Shown one piece after another: positions 1 to 7,027 of a stretch of DNA of 23,866 nt. Within the stretch, counting starts at the first letter, position 1; each line of letters begins with the position of its first letter. The position numbers were made by a program, and so were the translations under genes. The notes under the pieces were generated by a model that worked only from the letters and a program-made list of their open reading frames with translations, did no database searches and had not been told where the DNA came from. Origin of the DNA: Planctomycetaceae bacterium (lineage in GTDB: Bacteria; Planctomycetota; Planctomycetia; Pirellulales; Thermoguttaceae); the NCBI GenBank assembly GCA_015062085.1, contig SUVI01000041.1, positions 1 to 23,866 on the forward strand, in the 5' to 3' direction.

Positions 1-54
1 TGGAAAGATAAAAGGCATGCCTGAAATTTTTCTTTTCCAATGCCGTAGATCCGC

Positions 55-204
55 TCAAAATATCCTCCCGATCTGAAAATCATCCCCTAATTTTATCTTC
101 ATGCACCCTCTAATATTGGGACTGGTCATCCGCGCAAAATACAGCGTTCCGGTCTTTCTGTCAATAGCGATTTTCTTTATTCGGGAAATCTTTTCCTTTT
201 TCAA
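55..204 (-). pseudogene. Possible C-terminal gene remnant next to the repeat array
   Basis: On the minus strand the frame ending at a TGA (55-57) reads about 50 residues of protein-like sequence, with segments such as IDRKTGTLYFA and KLGDDFQIGRIF. Upstream the frame stays open into the 28-bp repeats and meets a stop at 265-267. No ATG with a Shine-Dalgarno site starts it; only an unsupported TTG (202-204) and internal ATGs are available. The composition looks more like a real protein tail than random sequence, but I do not recognise a family. It may be the end of a gene whose 5' part was lost or replaced when the repeat array grew, or it may be a chance open frame. The region 1-54 shows nothing else, apart from a short palindrome (aggcatgcct, 12-21). 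Confidence 0.22.
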
Positions 205-210
205 GCGGAT

Positions 211-611
211 GGGAGGCGTCGCGTCTCGCGTCGCTTTTGGGAGGCGACGCGTCTCGCGTCGCTTTTAGGAGGCGTCGCGTCTCGCGTCGCTTTTAGGAGG
301 CGTCGCGTCTCGCATCGCTTTTGGGAGGCGGTGCGTCTCGCGTCGCTTTTGGGAGGCGACGCGTCTCGCATCGCTTTTGGGAGGCGGCGCGTCTCGCGTC
401 GCTTTTAGGAGGCGTCGCGTCTCGCATCGCTTTTGGGAGGCGGTGCGTCTCGCGTCGCTTTTAGGAGGCGACGCGTCTCGCATCGCTTTTAGGAGGCGTC
501 ACGTCTCGCGTCGCATTTCAAGCGGATGGGAGGCGGCGCGTCTCGCGTCGCTTTTGGGAGGCGGCGCGTCTCGCGTCGCTTTTAGGAGGCGTCACGTCTC
601 GCGTCACATTT
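211..611. repeat. 28-bp palindromic tandem repeat array, 14 units
   Basis: Fourteen units of exactly 28 bp are present: eleven head to tail at 211-518 and three at 528-611. A 9-bp linker, caagcggat, separates the blocks and also precedes the first unit. The unit core is a GGAGGCG-type start, then arms GCGACGCG and CGCGTCGC around a TCT loop, then TTTT. In the best units the arms form a perfect 8-bp hairpin with a 3-nt loop. Other units vary mainly at arm positions 4 and 5 (GA, GT, GC or TC); some changes keep G-U pairing and some break it. The last unit of each block ends in CATTT instead of CTTTT. Because 28 is not a multiple of 3, all frames run open through it, which creates spurious ORFs. 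The remaining 612-711 stretch before the argS promoter shows no gene. Confidence 0.95.
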
Positions 612-711
612 CAAGCCCTTTCCGGGACAGGGGGAAGCGGATGATCGGGACATTCCGAACGAAAAGCACTCAAAAAAAGAGCGCATTCGGCAAGTTTCGG
701 CATTGGGGGGG

Positions 712-739
712 TTGAAAGGAAAAAAATTTCGTCTATAAT
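712..739 (+). promoter_or_regulatory. Sigma-70-type promoter of argS
   Basis: TTGAAA (712-717) and a consensus TATAAT (734-739) are separated by 16 bp. Transcription would begin near 746, giving a leader of about 55 nt before the argS ATG at 802. It lies about 100 bp downstream of the palindromic repeat array. Confidence 0.75.
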
Positions 740-801
740 AGAAGCATCGTATTTTCGTTTCCTTCACACCAGGTCCCCGAGACAAAAGAAAGAAGAAAAA
801 A

Positions 802-2529
802 ATGATCCCAGCTCTTCTTGAAAAGATTTTCAAACCGGTTTTGGCAAAATATTCGGAAACACCAGACAAATTCCTCGGCATGATCAGCCGCTGCGCCGAC
901 CCAAAGTTTGGCGATTACCAGGCCAATTTTGCGATGGCGATGGGAAAATCTCTCGGTAAAAAACCGCGTGATGTCGCGGAAATGATCCGGACGGACGTCC
1001 TCGCAGATCCGACAGCCGCCGCGCTTTTTGAGTCGGTCGAGATCGCAGGCCCCGGGTTCCTGAACCTGAAGATCAGCTCGGAATGGATGATCCGGACTCT
1101 GGAAAACGCCGCGAAAGATGAACGTCTCGGGATCCCGGCCGTCAGTCAGCCGAAGACCGTCGTCGTCGACTTTTCCTCTCCGAACGTAGCGAAACCGATG
1201 CACGTCGGACACATTCGCTCGACCATCATCGGCGACTCGATGAGCCGCGTGCTGAAATTTCTCGGGCACAACGTCATCCGCGACAATCACCTCGGCGACT
1301 GGGGAACGCAGTTCGGAATGATCTTCTACGGCTGGAAACACTACCTTGACGAAGAAAAATTCCAGGAAAATCCGATCATGGAACTTCTGCGCCTCTACCG
1401 CATCGCGCGTGAAGAAATGGACGCCGACGAAAAAGTAGCGGATGAGTGCCGTAAGGAAACGGAACGTCTGCACGCCGGAGATCCGGAAAATCGCGCACTC
1501 TGGGCGAAGATCATGCCGTACTGCCTTCAAGAGATCGACCGGGCGTACGAGCGTCTGGACATTCAGTTTGACGAAACGAACGGCGAGAGCTTCTACAATG
1601 ACCGGCTTCCAGGCGTCGTGGAACTCCTGCGCGAAAAAGGTCTCGCCACGGACAGCGAAGGAGCCGTCTGCGTCTTCTTCCCGGGACGCGAAACTCCGAT
1701 GATCGTGCAGAAAAAAGACGGCGCATACCTCTACGCCACGACCGACATCGCGACGTTCCTCTACCGCATGGAAACGTTCAAACCGGATGCGATCTACTAC
1801 GTGGTGGACCACCGTCAGAGCGAGCATTTCGTCAACTTCTTCGAGGTCACCCGCATGCTCGGCTACGAAGGCGTCGATCTGCGTCACGTGAAGTTCGGCA
1901 CGATCCTCGGCGAGGACGGTAAACCGTTCAAAACGCGCAGCGGAGATACCGTGGGACTTGACGGTCTGCTCGACGAAGCGGTCGAACGCGCCCGGACTGC
2001 GATGCGTCAGAATGAAGCAGGAAACATTCCCGAAGAAGATTTCGAAGACACAGCCCAAAAGATCGGCATTGGCGCCCTGAAATACGCAGACCTGTCGCAA
2101 AACCGTGAAAGCGATTACGTTTTCTCCTACGACAAAATGCTCGCGCTCAACGGCAATACCGCGACGTACATGCAGTACGCTTACGCCCGCGTCCGAAGCA
2201 TCTTCTCCCGCGGCGGTTTCGACGCAGCTGCGGTCTGCGAAACGTCGAAGATCCAGTTCACGCACCCGACCGAACGCGCTCTGGCAATGGAACTGATCCG
2301 TTTCGGCGAAGCGCTGGACGGCGTCGCGCGGGACAATCGCCCGAACTTCCTGACGGCATACCTTTACGAGCTTGCGAGCAAGTACAGTTCCTTCTTTGAA
2401 AACTGCCCGGTCCTCCGCGCTGAAAATGAAGAGATCCGCGCCAGCCGCCTGATCCTCTGCGACCTGACGGCCCGCACGATCCAGAAAGGACTGGAACTTC
2501 TCGGCATTCAGACTGTCGAGAAAATGTAG
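802..2529 (+). CDS. argS: Arginyl-tRNA synthetase
   Basis: Cytoplasmic class Ia aminoacyl-tRNA synthetase that charges tRNA-Arg using ATP. The 575-residue length fits the bacterial family. The N-terminal region (about 1-110) corresponds to the tRNA-binding Add-1 domain. The HIGH signature appears as HVGH at 134-137 in the context KPMHVGHIRS. The KMSKS loop position is occupied by a GKPFKTRSG segment near 373-381, a relaxed form that is usual in ArgRS. The C-terminal helical anticodon-binding domain includes TATYMQYAYARVRSI. The start at 802 follows a weak purine-rich stretch (gaaagaag). It is a single-gene unit between its own promoter and a hairpin after the stop. A long open frame on the opposite strand is a codon-bias shadow. 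Confidence 0.97.
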   Translation: MIPALLEKIFKPVLAKYSETPDKFLGMISRCADPKFGDYQANFAMAMGKSLGKKPRDVAEMIRTDVLADPTAAALFESVEIAGPGFLNLKISSEWMIRTLENAAKDERLGIPAVSQPKTVVVDFSSPNVAKPMHVGHIRSTIIGDSMSRVLKFLGHNVIRDNHLGDWGTQFGMIFYGWKHYLDEEKFQENPIMELLRLYRIAREEMDADEKVADECRKETERLHAGDPENRALWAKIMPYCLQEIDRAYERLDIQFDETNGESFYNDRLPGVVELLREKGLATDSEGAVCVFFPGRETPMIVQKKDGAYLYATTDIATFLYRMETFKPDAIYYVVDHRQSEHFVNFFEVTRMLGYEGVDLRHVKFGTILGEDGKPFKTRSGDTVGLDGLLDEAVERARTAMRQNEAGNIPEEDFEDTAQKIGIGALKYADLSQNRESDYVFSYDKMLALNGNTATYMQYAYARVRSIFSRGGFDAAAVCETSKIQFTHPTERALAMELIRFGEALDGVARDNRPNFLTAYLYELASKYSSFFENCPVLRAENEEIRASRLILCDLTARTIQKGLELLGIQTVEKM

Positions 2530-2548
2530 TTTTTCGGCAAACGGCTTC

Positions 2549-2580
2549 AAGTGCGGTGCCTGCTGCGTGCCGCACTTTCT
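2549..2580 (+). terminator. Hairpin after argS, weak terminator
   Basis: AAGTGCGG (2549-2556) pairs with CCGCACTT (2570-2577) over a 13-nt loop, followed only by a short tct. It starts 19 bp after the argS stop. The stem is perfect but there is no real T-tract, so termination may be partial. Confidence 0.45.
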
Positions 2581-2636
2581 AAAATTCGGGAAACCGGATT
2601 TCTGAAAAGCACTTTCCTTAACGAGAGGCAGATTTT

Positions 2637-3623
2637 ATGGAATTTCCAGCGATTTGCTATGTTTCGGCACTGATCCTTGAATTCGTCCGTCTTTTCCGAA
2701 AGCCGGAAGCGTGGGTACGGACCGAACAGGTACTCCTCGGTCTGGGACTTCTGACGCAAAGCGTCTTCCTGGCCAGTCAGATCTTCGATTCCGGCCGGAT
2801 CCCGCTTTCGTCGCCGCAGGATGCACTTTTCGTTCTGATCTGGGTCCTGATCGGCATCGCGCTCGGTTCCGCCTCGGTACGCCGCAGGAAGATCGCTGGA
2901 CTTTACCTTCTTCTGACGGCAGTCGTTTTACTTGGGATCGCAATTTTCGCGGCAGACTCGACTCCGTTCGCTGCAGAACCCGCCTCAAAAGTTTGGGCCG
3001 GCGTTCACGGGCTCAGTATGCTGTGTGCGGCGGTCTCGATCTTTTTCGGTTTCTTTTCCGGCATCATGTACCTTCGGCAAACGTGGCATCTGAAGCATCC
3101 GCGCATTACCGCGGCACGAAAAAATCATTTTCCGCTTCCGTCTTTGGAGTGGCTCCACACGCTGAATCAGCATTCTCTGAAATTCGCGACGGGAATGCTC
3201 GCCCTCGGAGTCCTTTCCGGAGTCGTCATGGATTCCCTGAAAAAAGACCCGGCTTACGTCCTCGCCGACTGGATGATCCTCGGTACGATGGGGCTGCTTT
3301 TCTGGTTCATTTTTTCTCTTCTCTTGGGAACTTTCTGGAAACGGGCCAATGCTGGACCCCAGATCGCTTTCCGAACCATCCTGAACTTCATCGCGCTGTG
3401 CACCCTCTTCGGACTGGTCATCTTCTCGCAGCACCGAAGCATACCGGCCGCAACTCCGGAAATTCAAACTCCGGAAATTCAAACTCCGGAAATTCAAACT
3501 CCGGAAATTCAAACTCCGGAAATTCAAACTCCAGAAATTCCAGTTTCTGGAAATTCAGAAGAAAGTCTCCCAACGATGCCGGTCTCTGAGAATGGCGGGC
3601 AGGAAACGGAGGTGCGTCCATGA
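2637..3623 (+). CDS. HemX/CcsA-like cytochrome c assembly family membrane protein
   Basis: A 328-residue polytopic inner-membrane protein with about eight hydrophobic segments between residues 1 and 265. It resembles the HemX/CcsA branch of the cytochrome c assembly family. Candidate conserved residues are His124 (AGVHGLSMLC) and His179 (LNQHSLKFATG); the tryptophan-rich heme-handling loop of full CcsA is not obvious, so HemX-like fits better. The start is supported by GAGAGG at 2623-2628. The stop overlaps the hemA start by 4 bp (ATGA), so the two are translationally coupled. In Bacillus subtilis HemX lowers the amount of glutamyl-tRNA reductase; a similar role here is inference. Oddly, the C-terminal tail (from residue 273) is a run of PEIQT pentapeptides followed by a hydrophilic Ser/Glu-rich end. 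Confidence 0.75.
   Translation: MEFPAICYVSALILEFVRLFRKPEAWVRTEQVLLGLGLLTQSVFLASQIFDSGRIPLSSPQDALFVLIWVLIGIALGSASVRRRKIAGLYLLLTAVVLLGIAIFAADSTPFAAEPASKVWAGVHGLSMLCAAVSIFFGFFSGIMYLRQTWHLKHPRITAARKNHFPLPSLEWLHTLNQHSLKFATGMLALGVLSGVVMDSLKKDPAYVLADWMILGTMGLLFWFIFSLLLGTFWKRANAGPQIAFRTILNFIALCTLFGLVIFSQHRSIPAATPEIQTPEIQTPEIQTPEIQTPEIQTPEIPVSGNSEESLPTMPVSENGGQETEVRP
3453..3557 (+). repeat. 15-bp in-frame tandem repeat encoding TPEIQ
   Basis: Five identical copies of actccggaaattcaa run from 3453 to 3527, followed by one diverged copy (3528-3542) and a further decayed one (3543-3557). Each unit encodes Thr-Pro-Glu-Ile-Gln. The near identity of the copies indicates recent expansion. Confidence 0.95.
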
Positions 3624-4996
3624 TCTGGCTTGCCGTTGGATGCCGATACCGTGAAGCAGGCGTCTCCATGCGCGAAAAACTCGCCTTTTCCGAGGCTCAG
3701 ATACGCGAAGCACTCGGACTTCTTCGCGCACGCTATCCGGAATTGGAGACCGTCATTCTGTCGACGTGCAACCGCGTCGAGCTCTACGCAGCACTGGAAC
3801 TGGGACTGAATGAAGAAACGGCCGACACTCCTGCCGAACTTTCCCCACACACGAACGCACACACGAACGCACACACGAAAAATGCAGACTCCGCAGCCTT
3901 TCCCAAAGCTCCGGAAGCGGGTCTGGAAACTCTTTTGAAGTTCTGGGCGGAACTGAAAGGACAGGATCTGGAGGCTGTGAAGAGGGAATGCTTCCAGTTG
4001 ACAGGCGCAAAGGCGATCCACCATCTTTTCATGGTCGCATCGTCACTCGACAGCATGATCGTTGGCGAGGGTCAGATCGGTGGACAGGTCCAGTCGGCAT
4101 ACAATCTGGCAGTGGAATGCGGATCGGTCGGGCCGCTGCTTCACTCTGCGTTCCAGCGTGCGGGAAATATCGCGCGAAAAGTCACGGCAGAGACCGCCAT
4201 CCACCAGTACCGTACGAGCGTACCGAGCGTCGCGGTATCCTGCTTTGCCCGGCAGATCTTCGAGCACTTCGAAAGCAAGCACACGCTGGTCATCGGAGCC
4301 GGAAAAATGGCGGAAGAAACGCTCCTCTACCTTAGAGACGAAGGGGTGAAGACCGTCACCATCGTGAACCGAAACATCGAAAAAGCGCAGCGGATGGCCG
4401 AGCAGTTCCAGGGAAATGTGCGTCCGTGGGAGGAACTTGACGCCGCACTGACAGAAGCGGATCTCGTCGTCAGCATCACGGGAGCCATGGAGCCGATCGT
4501 GACGCTGGAACGATTCCGCAAACTGGAAGATCAGCGCAATTTCCGTCCTCTTTTCGTGCTGGACTTGGCCGTTCCGCGCGATTTTGACCCACGGCTTGCG
4601 CAGCTGGAAAACGTTTACCTTTACTCCGTCGACGATCTGCAGAGCGTTTGCGACGCGAACCAGGCGGCACGGGAACGGGATCTGCCGGCAGCTCAAAAAA
4701 TCGTCAGCGAACAGCTTCACGCATTCCTGCTCGACATTCGGCACAGAAAATCCGGACGCGTCATTTCGGAACTGCGTCAATACTGGGACCAGCCGAAGGA
4801 AAAGGAACTGGAGCGTCTTTTCAGAAAACTGCCGGATCTGACCGACGCGGAAAAACGAGAGATCGAGTACTCTTTCGACCGGCTCGTAAACAAACTGCTC
4901 CATCAGCCCCTCACCTCGCTGCACGAAGCAGGCGAAAATCCGGAAAACCAGCGCGGTCTGCTGAAAGCCGTGCGGAAACTTTTCCGGCTCGACTAG
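3620..4996 (+). CDS. hemA: Glutamyl-tRNA reductase
   Basis: Catalyses NADPH-dependent reduction of glutamyl-tRNA to glutamate-1-semialdehyde, the first committed step of C5-pathway tetrapyrrole synthesis. The protein has 458 residues. The N-terminal catalytic domain carries STCNRVELYA with the nucleophile Cys50 at its canonical position. SSLDSMIVGEGQIGGQV follows in the catalytic core. The NADPH-binding Rossmann motif is LVIGAGKMAEE, and the C-terminal part is the helical dimerisation domain. The MIWLAVGCRYRE start aligns with the usual beginning of the family and overlaps the upstream HemX-like gene by 4 bp. Between Glu60 and about Gly101 there is a low-complexity insertion with HTNA repeats, which accounts for the extra length. 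No hemC or hemD is adjacent. Confidence 0.95.
   Translation: MIWLAVGCRYREAGVSMREKLAFSEAQIREALGLLRARYPELETVILSTCNRVELYAALELGLNEETADTPAELSPHTNAHTNAHTKNADSAAFPKAPEAGLETLLKFWAELKGQDLEAVKRECFQLTGAKAIHHLFMVASSLDSMIVGEGQIGGQVQSAYNLAVECGSVGPLLHSAFQRAGNIARKVTAETAIHQYRTSVPSVAVSCFARQIFEHFESKHTLVIGAGKMAEETLLYLRDEGVKTVTIVNRNIEKAQRMAEQFQGNVRPWEELDAALTEADLVVSITGAMEPIVTLERFRKLEDQRNFRPLFVLDLAVPRDFDPRLAQLENVYLYSVDDLQSVCDANQAARERDLPAAQKIVSEQLHAFLLDIRHRKSGRVISELRQYWDQPKEKELERLFRKLPDLTDAEKREIEYSFDRLVNKLLHQPLTSLHEAGENPENQRGLLKAVRKLFRLD
3848..3877 (+). repeat. 12-bp in-frame repeat (HTNA) inside hemA
   Basis: Two full copies and one partial copy of cacacgaacgca encode residues 77-87 of glutamyl-tRNA reductase (HTNAHTNAHTK). 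The repeat lies in a surface-type insertion just after the catalytic Cys50 region. Confidence 0.85.
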
Positions 4997-5000
4997 TGCA

Positions 5001-5023
5001 TCCCGGAAGAAAAAATTCCGGGA
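5001..5023 (+). terminator. Perfect hairpin after hemA, no T-tract
   Basis: TCCCGGAA (5001-5008) and TTCCGGGA (5016-5023) form a perfect 8-bp stem with an A-rich 7-nt loop, 4 bp after the hemA stop. No uridine run follows, so it could be a processing or stability hairpin and not a terminator. The remaining stretch to fabI (5024-5148) has no clear promoter. Confidence 0.4.
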
Positions 5024-5148
5024 GAAGACCTTGTTTTCCGCCATTTCCTGCATCCAGCTGCCCCAAAACCGAAAAAGAATTAAGAAAATCCCGCTGACGT
5101 TATCCAAGGCCTCAGCATTTTCCAAAAACCACAGAAAGAAACCTCAAA

Positions 5149-5967
5149 ATGAACGATTTTTTGCTTCTGAAAGACAGGAAATTCCTGATTTTCGGCGTCG
5201 CGAACAAAAAAAGCGTCGCGTACCACATTACCCGCGACCTTCTGGACTGCGGTGCACAGTGTGTCCTAGTCGTCCTGAATGATACGATCCGGCAGAAAGC
5301 CGCAAAAATTTTTCCCGAAATCGCCGACGCGGGCGAGATCTACTGCTGCGATGTGGAAAAACAGTCGGAGATCGAACGTCTGCGGGATGAGATCGCGTCA
5401 CGGCATTCTGCAGAATCGTTTGACGGTATGGTCCACTCGCTTGCGTTCGCGGACTACTCCGACGGTCTGAAACCGTTCCATGAAACGCGTGCCGAGCAGT
5501 TTCTCCAGGCCGTCAACATCTCGTGCTTCTCACTGACGGCACTGGCTAACGCATTCAAGGAACTCCTCTCCCAGACCGCTTCCGTCGTCACGATCTCGAT
5601 CTCGACGACCCGAATGGCAAGCGAAAGCTACGGGTACATGGGTCCGATCAAGGCGGCACTGGACTCCTCACTGGTCTTTCTTGCCAAGTCGTTCAGTGCG
5701 TTCTCGCAAATCCGCTTCAACGCCGTCGCGCCCGGTCTTCTGAAGACCTCCGCCTCGGCAGGGATCCCGGGGTACGTAGACTCGTACCTTTTCGCCGAAC
5801 AGGTGATCCCGCGCGGACGCGCCGTCGAAACGGAAGAAGCTGCCAGCACTGCCGTCTTTCTCCTGAGTCCCAGATCCAGCGGCATCAACGCTCAAAAGAT
5901 CATCGTGGATGCCGGCATGGAGATCAACTATTTCGACAAAACGATCGTGAAAAAATTTAGTGAATGA
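5149..5967 (+). CDS. fabI: Enoyl-[acyl-carrier-protein] reductase (NADH), FabI type
   Basis: Performs the last reduction of each fatty-acid elongation cycle, converting trans-2-enoyl-ACP to acyl-ACP. It is a 272-residue short-chain dehydrogenase-like protein. The FabI-type nucleotide motif is [12 protein letters not shown] (16-27), followed by VHSLAFADY (95-103). The catalytic pair is Tyr161 and Lys168 with the FabI spacing of six residues (YGYMGPIK). The C-terminal half contains [12 protein letters not shown]. The position matching Tyr146 of the E. coli enzyme, ten residues before the catalytic Tyr, appears to be Ile151. The general sequence resembles planctomycete FabI proteins as I remember them. 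The ATG at 5149 has only a weak purine-rich site before it. A strong terminator follows. Confidence 0.92.
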   Translation: MNDFLLLKDRKFLIFGVANKKSVAYHITRDLLDCGAQCVLVVLNDTIRQKAAKIFPEIADAGEIYCCDVEKQSEIERLRDEIASRHSAESFDGMVHSLAFADYSDGLKPFHETRAEQFLQAVNISCFSLTALANAFKELLSQTASVVTISISTTRMASESYGYMGPIKAALDSSLVFLAKSFSAFSQIRFNAVAPGLLKTSASAGIPGYVDSYLFAEQVIPRGRAVETEEAASTAVFLLSPRSSGINAQKIIVDAGMEINYFDKTIVKKFSE

Positions 5968-5986
5968 GCTTTGCGCTCCCGAATTT

Positions 5987-6020
5987 GCATTTCCCAATTG
6001 CATTTCCCAATTGCATTTTC
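5987..6020. repeat. 13-bp tandem repeat downstream of fabI
   Basis: gcatttcccaatt occurs at 5987-5999 and 6000-6012, and a partial copy follows at 6013-6020. It lies between the fabI stop and its terminator, so it would be in the 3' untranslated region. Confidence 0.85.
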
Positions 6021-6030
6021 AAACCGCAAG

Positions 6031-6067
6031 TTCCCGCAGTGAGCCAGTACCCGCTGCGGGAATTTTT
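6031..6067 (+). terminator. Intrinsic terminator of fabI
   Basis: TTCCCGCAG (6031-6039) pairs with CTGCGGGAA (6054-6062), and five T residues (6063-6067) follow. It separates fabI from the convergent rfbD-like gene. Confidence 0.85.
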
Positions 6068-6094
6068 CATACGATCGGCCATTTTTTCAAAAAC

Positions 6095-6946
6095 TCACGA
6101 TTCCAGATACCGTCGGAGCGATTCCTTCCAGTGCAGCATTTCCGGCCCTCCCAGCGCATGGTATTTTGCCGTGTCGAGCACACTGTAGAGCGGCCGCGGC
6201 GCCGGAGCGTTCCACTCTGCCGTCGAGATGGGGCCTGCGTCCACTTCAAGTCCGCAGATCCGGAAGATCTCCTGCGCAAAATCGAACCAAGTCGTCTCGC
6301 CTTGGTCAACCGTATGGTAAAGGCCCCATTTTTCATTCTCGAGGAGCCAGAGCGCGGCTTGCGCGAGGTTCGGGACCCACGTCGGAGTGCAGTGCTGGTC
6401 GTTCACGATGCGGAGATTTCGGCGTGACGCACCAAGCCGACGCATCGTTTCCACGAAATTCCCCAGCGTATTGGCTCCCAGTTTCCCGTAAAGTCCGCAG
6501 GTCCGCAGGATCAGGTGATTTTCGAGCGTCTTCTGAATGTTGCGCTCCCCTTCCAGTTTCGTCTCGGAATAGACGCCCAGCGGTGCCGGTTCGTCCTCTT
6601 CCGTGAGCGGTTCCCGTTTCTGAGTTGCGCAAAAAACGTAGTCCGTACTGATGTGCACGAGCGGGATCCCGCGTTTTTCACACTCCTGCGCAAGGTAAAA
6701 CGGACCCGCAGCATTCACTTTTCGGCAGACCGCCGGCTGCTGCTCTGCCGCGTCTACCGCAGTAAAAGCCGCCGCATTCAGGACGGCATCGGGTTTCACG
6801 CCATTAAGGAGCTCCTCGACCGCAAACCGGTTCGTGATGTCCCCTTCTGGAAGATCGACCGGGACCGCACGCTCGCCAAGCTGGCGGCAGAATTCCGTCC
6901 CGAGCTGCCCTTTTGCTCCAAAAATCAGGCATTTCTTAAATTTCAT
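6095..6946 (-). CDS. rfbD: dTDP-4-dehydrorhamnose reductase (RmlD family)
   Basis: NAD(P)H-dependent reductase of the RmlD branch of the extended SDR superfamily, which makes dTDP-L-rhamnose for surface polysaccharides. With the start at 6946 it has 283 residues. Visible motifs are the Rossmann GAKGQLG (10-16), DITN (36-39), NAAAFTAVDAAE (57-68), STDYVF (100-105) and the catalytic Tyr126-x3-Lys130 (YSETK). I chose the ATG at 6946 because an AAAGGA site precedes it and the homologous sequence begins there; a longer frame opens at 6994 with a basic extension unlike the family. rmlA, rmlB and rmlC are not nearby, so an orphan reductase with a different nucleotide-sugar substrate cannot be excluded. 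It lies downstream of the MnmE-like gene with an 81-bp gap. Confidence 0.88.
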   Translation of the reverse strand: MKFKKCLIFGAKGQLGTEFCRQLGERAVPVDLPEGDITNRFAVEELLNGVKPDAVLNAAAFTAVDAAEQQPAVCRKVNAAGPFYLAQECEKRGIPLVHISTDYVFCATQKREPLTEEDEPAPLGVYSETKLEGERNIQKTLENHLILRTCGLYGKLGANTLGNFVETMRRLGASRRNLRIVNDQHCTPTWVPNLAQAALWLLENEKWGLYHTVDQGETTWFDFAQEIFRICGLEVDAGPISTAEWNAPAPRPLYSVLDTAKYHALGGPEMLHWKESLRRYLES

Positions 6947-7027
6947 CAGAAAATTCCTTTCGCGTTCCTTCCTACGTTTCGTTTTCTGCCCCAAACAGCG
7001 GCCCGCGTTCTCTGATTTGCCGCGTTT

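Noticed and set aside
211..611. CRISPR array
   Set aside because: Units are directly joined with no unique spacers, and no cas genes are nearby.
265..715. Arg/Ala-rich ORFs on both strands within the repeat array
   Set aside because: The 28-bp unit cycles through all frames, producing repetitive translations; no ribosome binding site or protein-like sequence outside the repeat.
733..2550. 605-codon minus-strand ORF opposite argS
   Set aside because: It is a codon-bias shadow of a well-conserved gene with all expected motifs on the plus strand.
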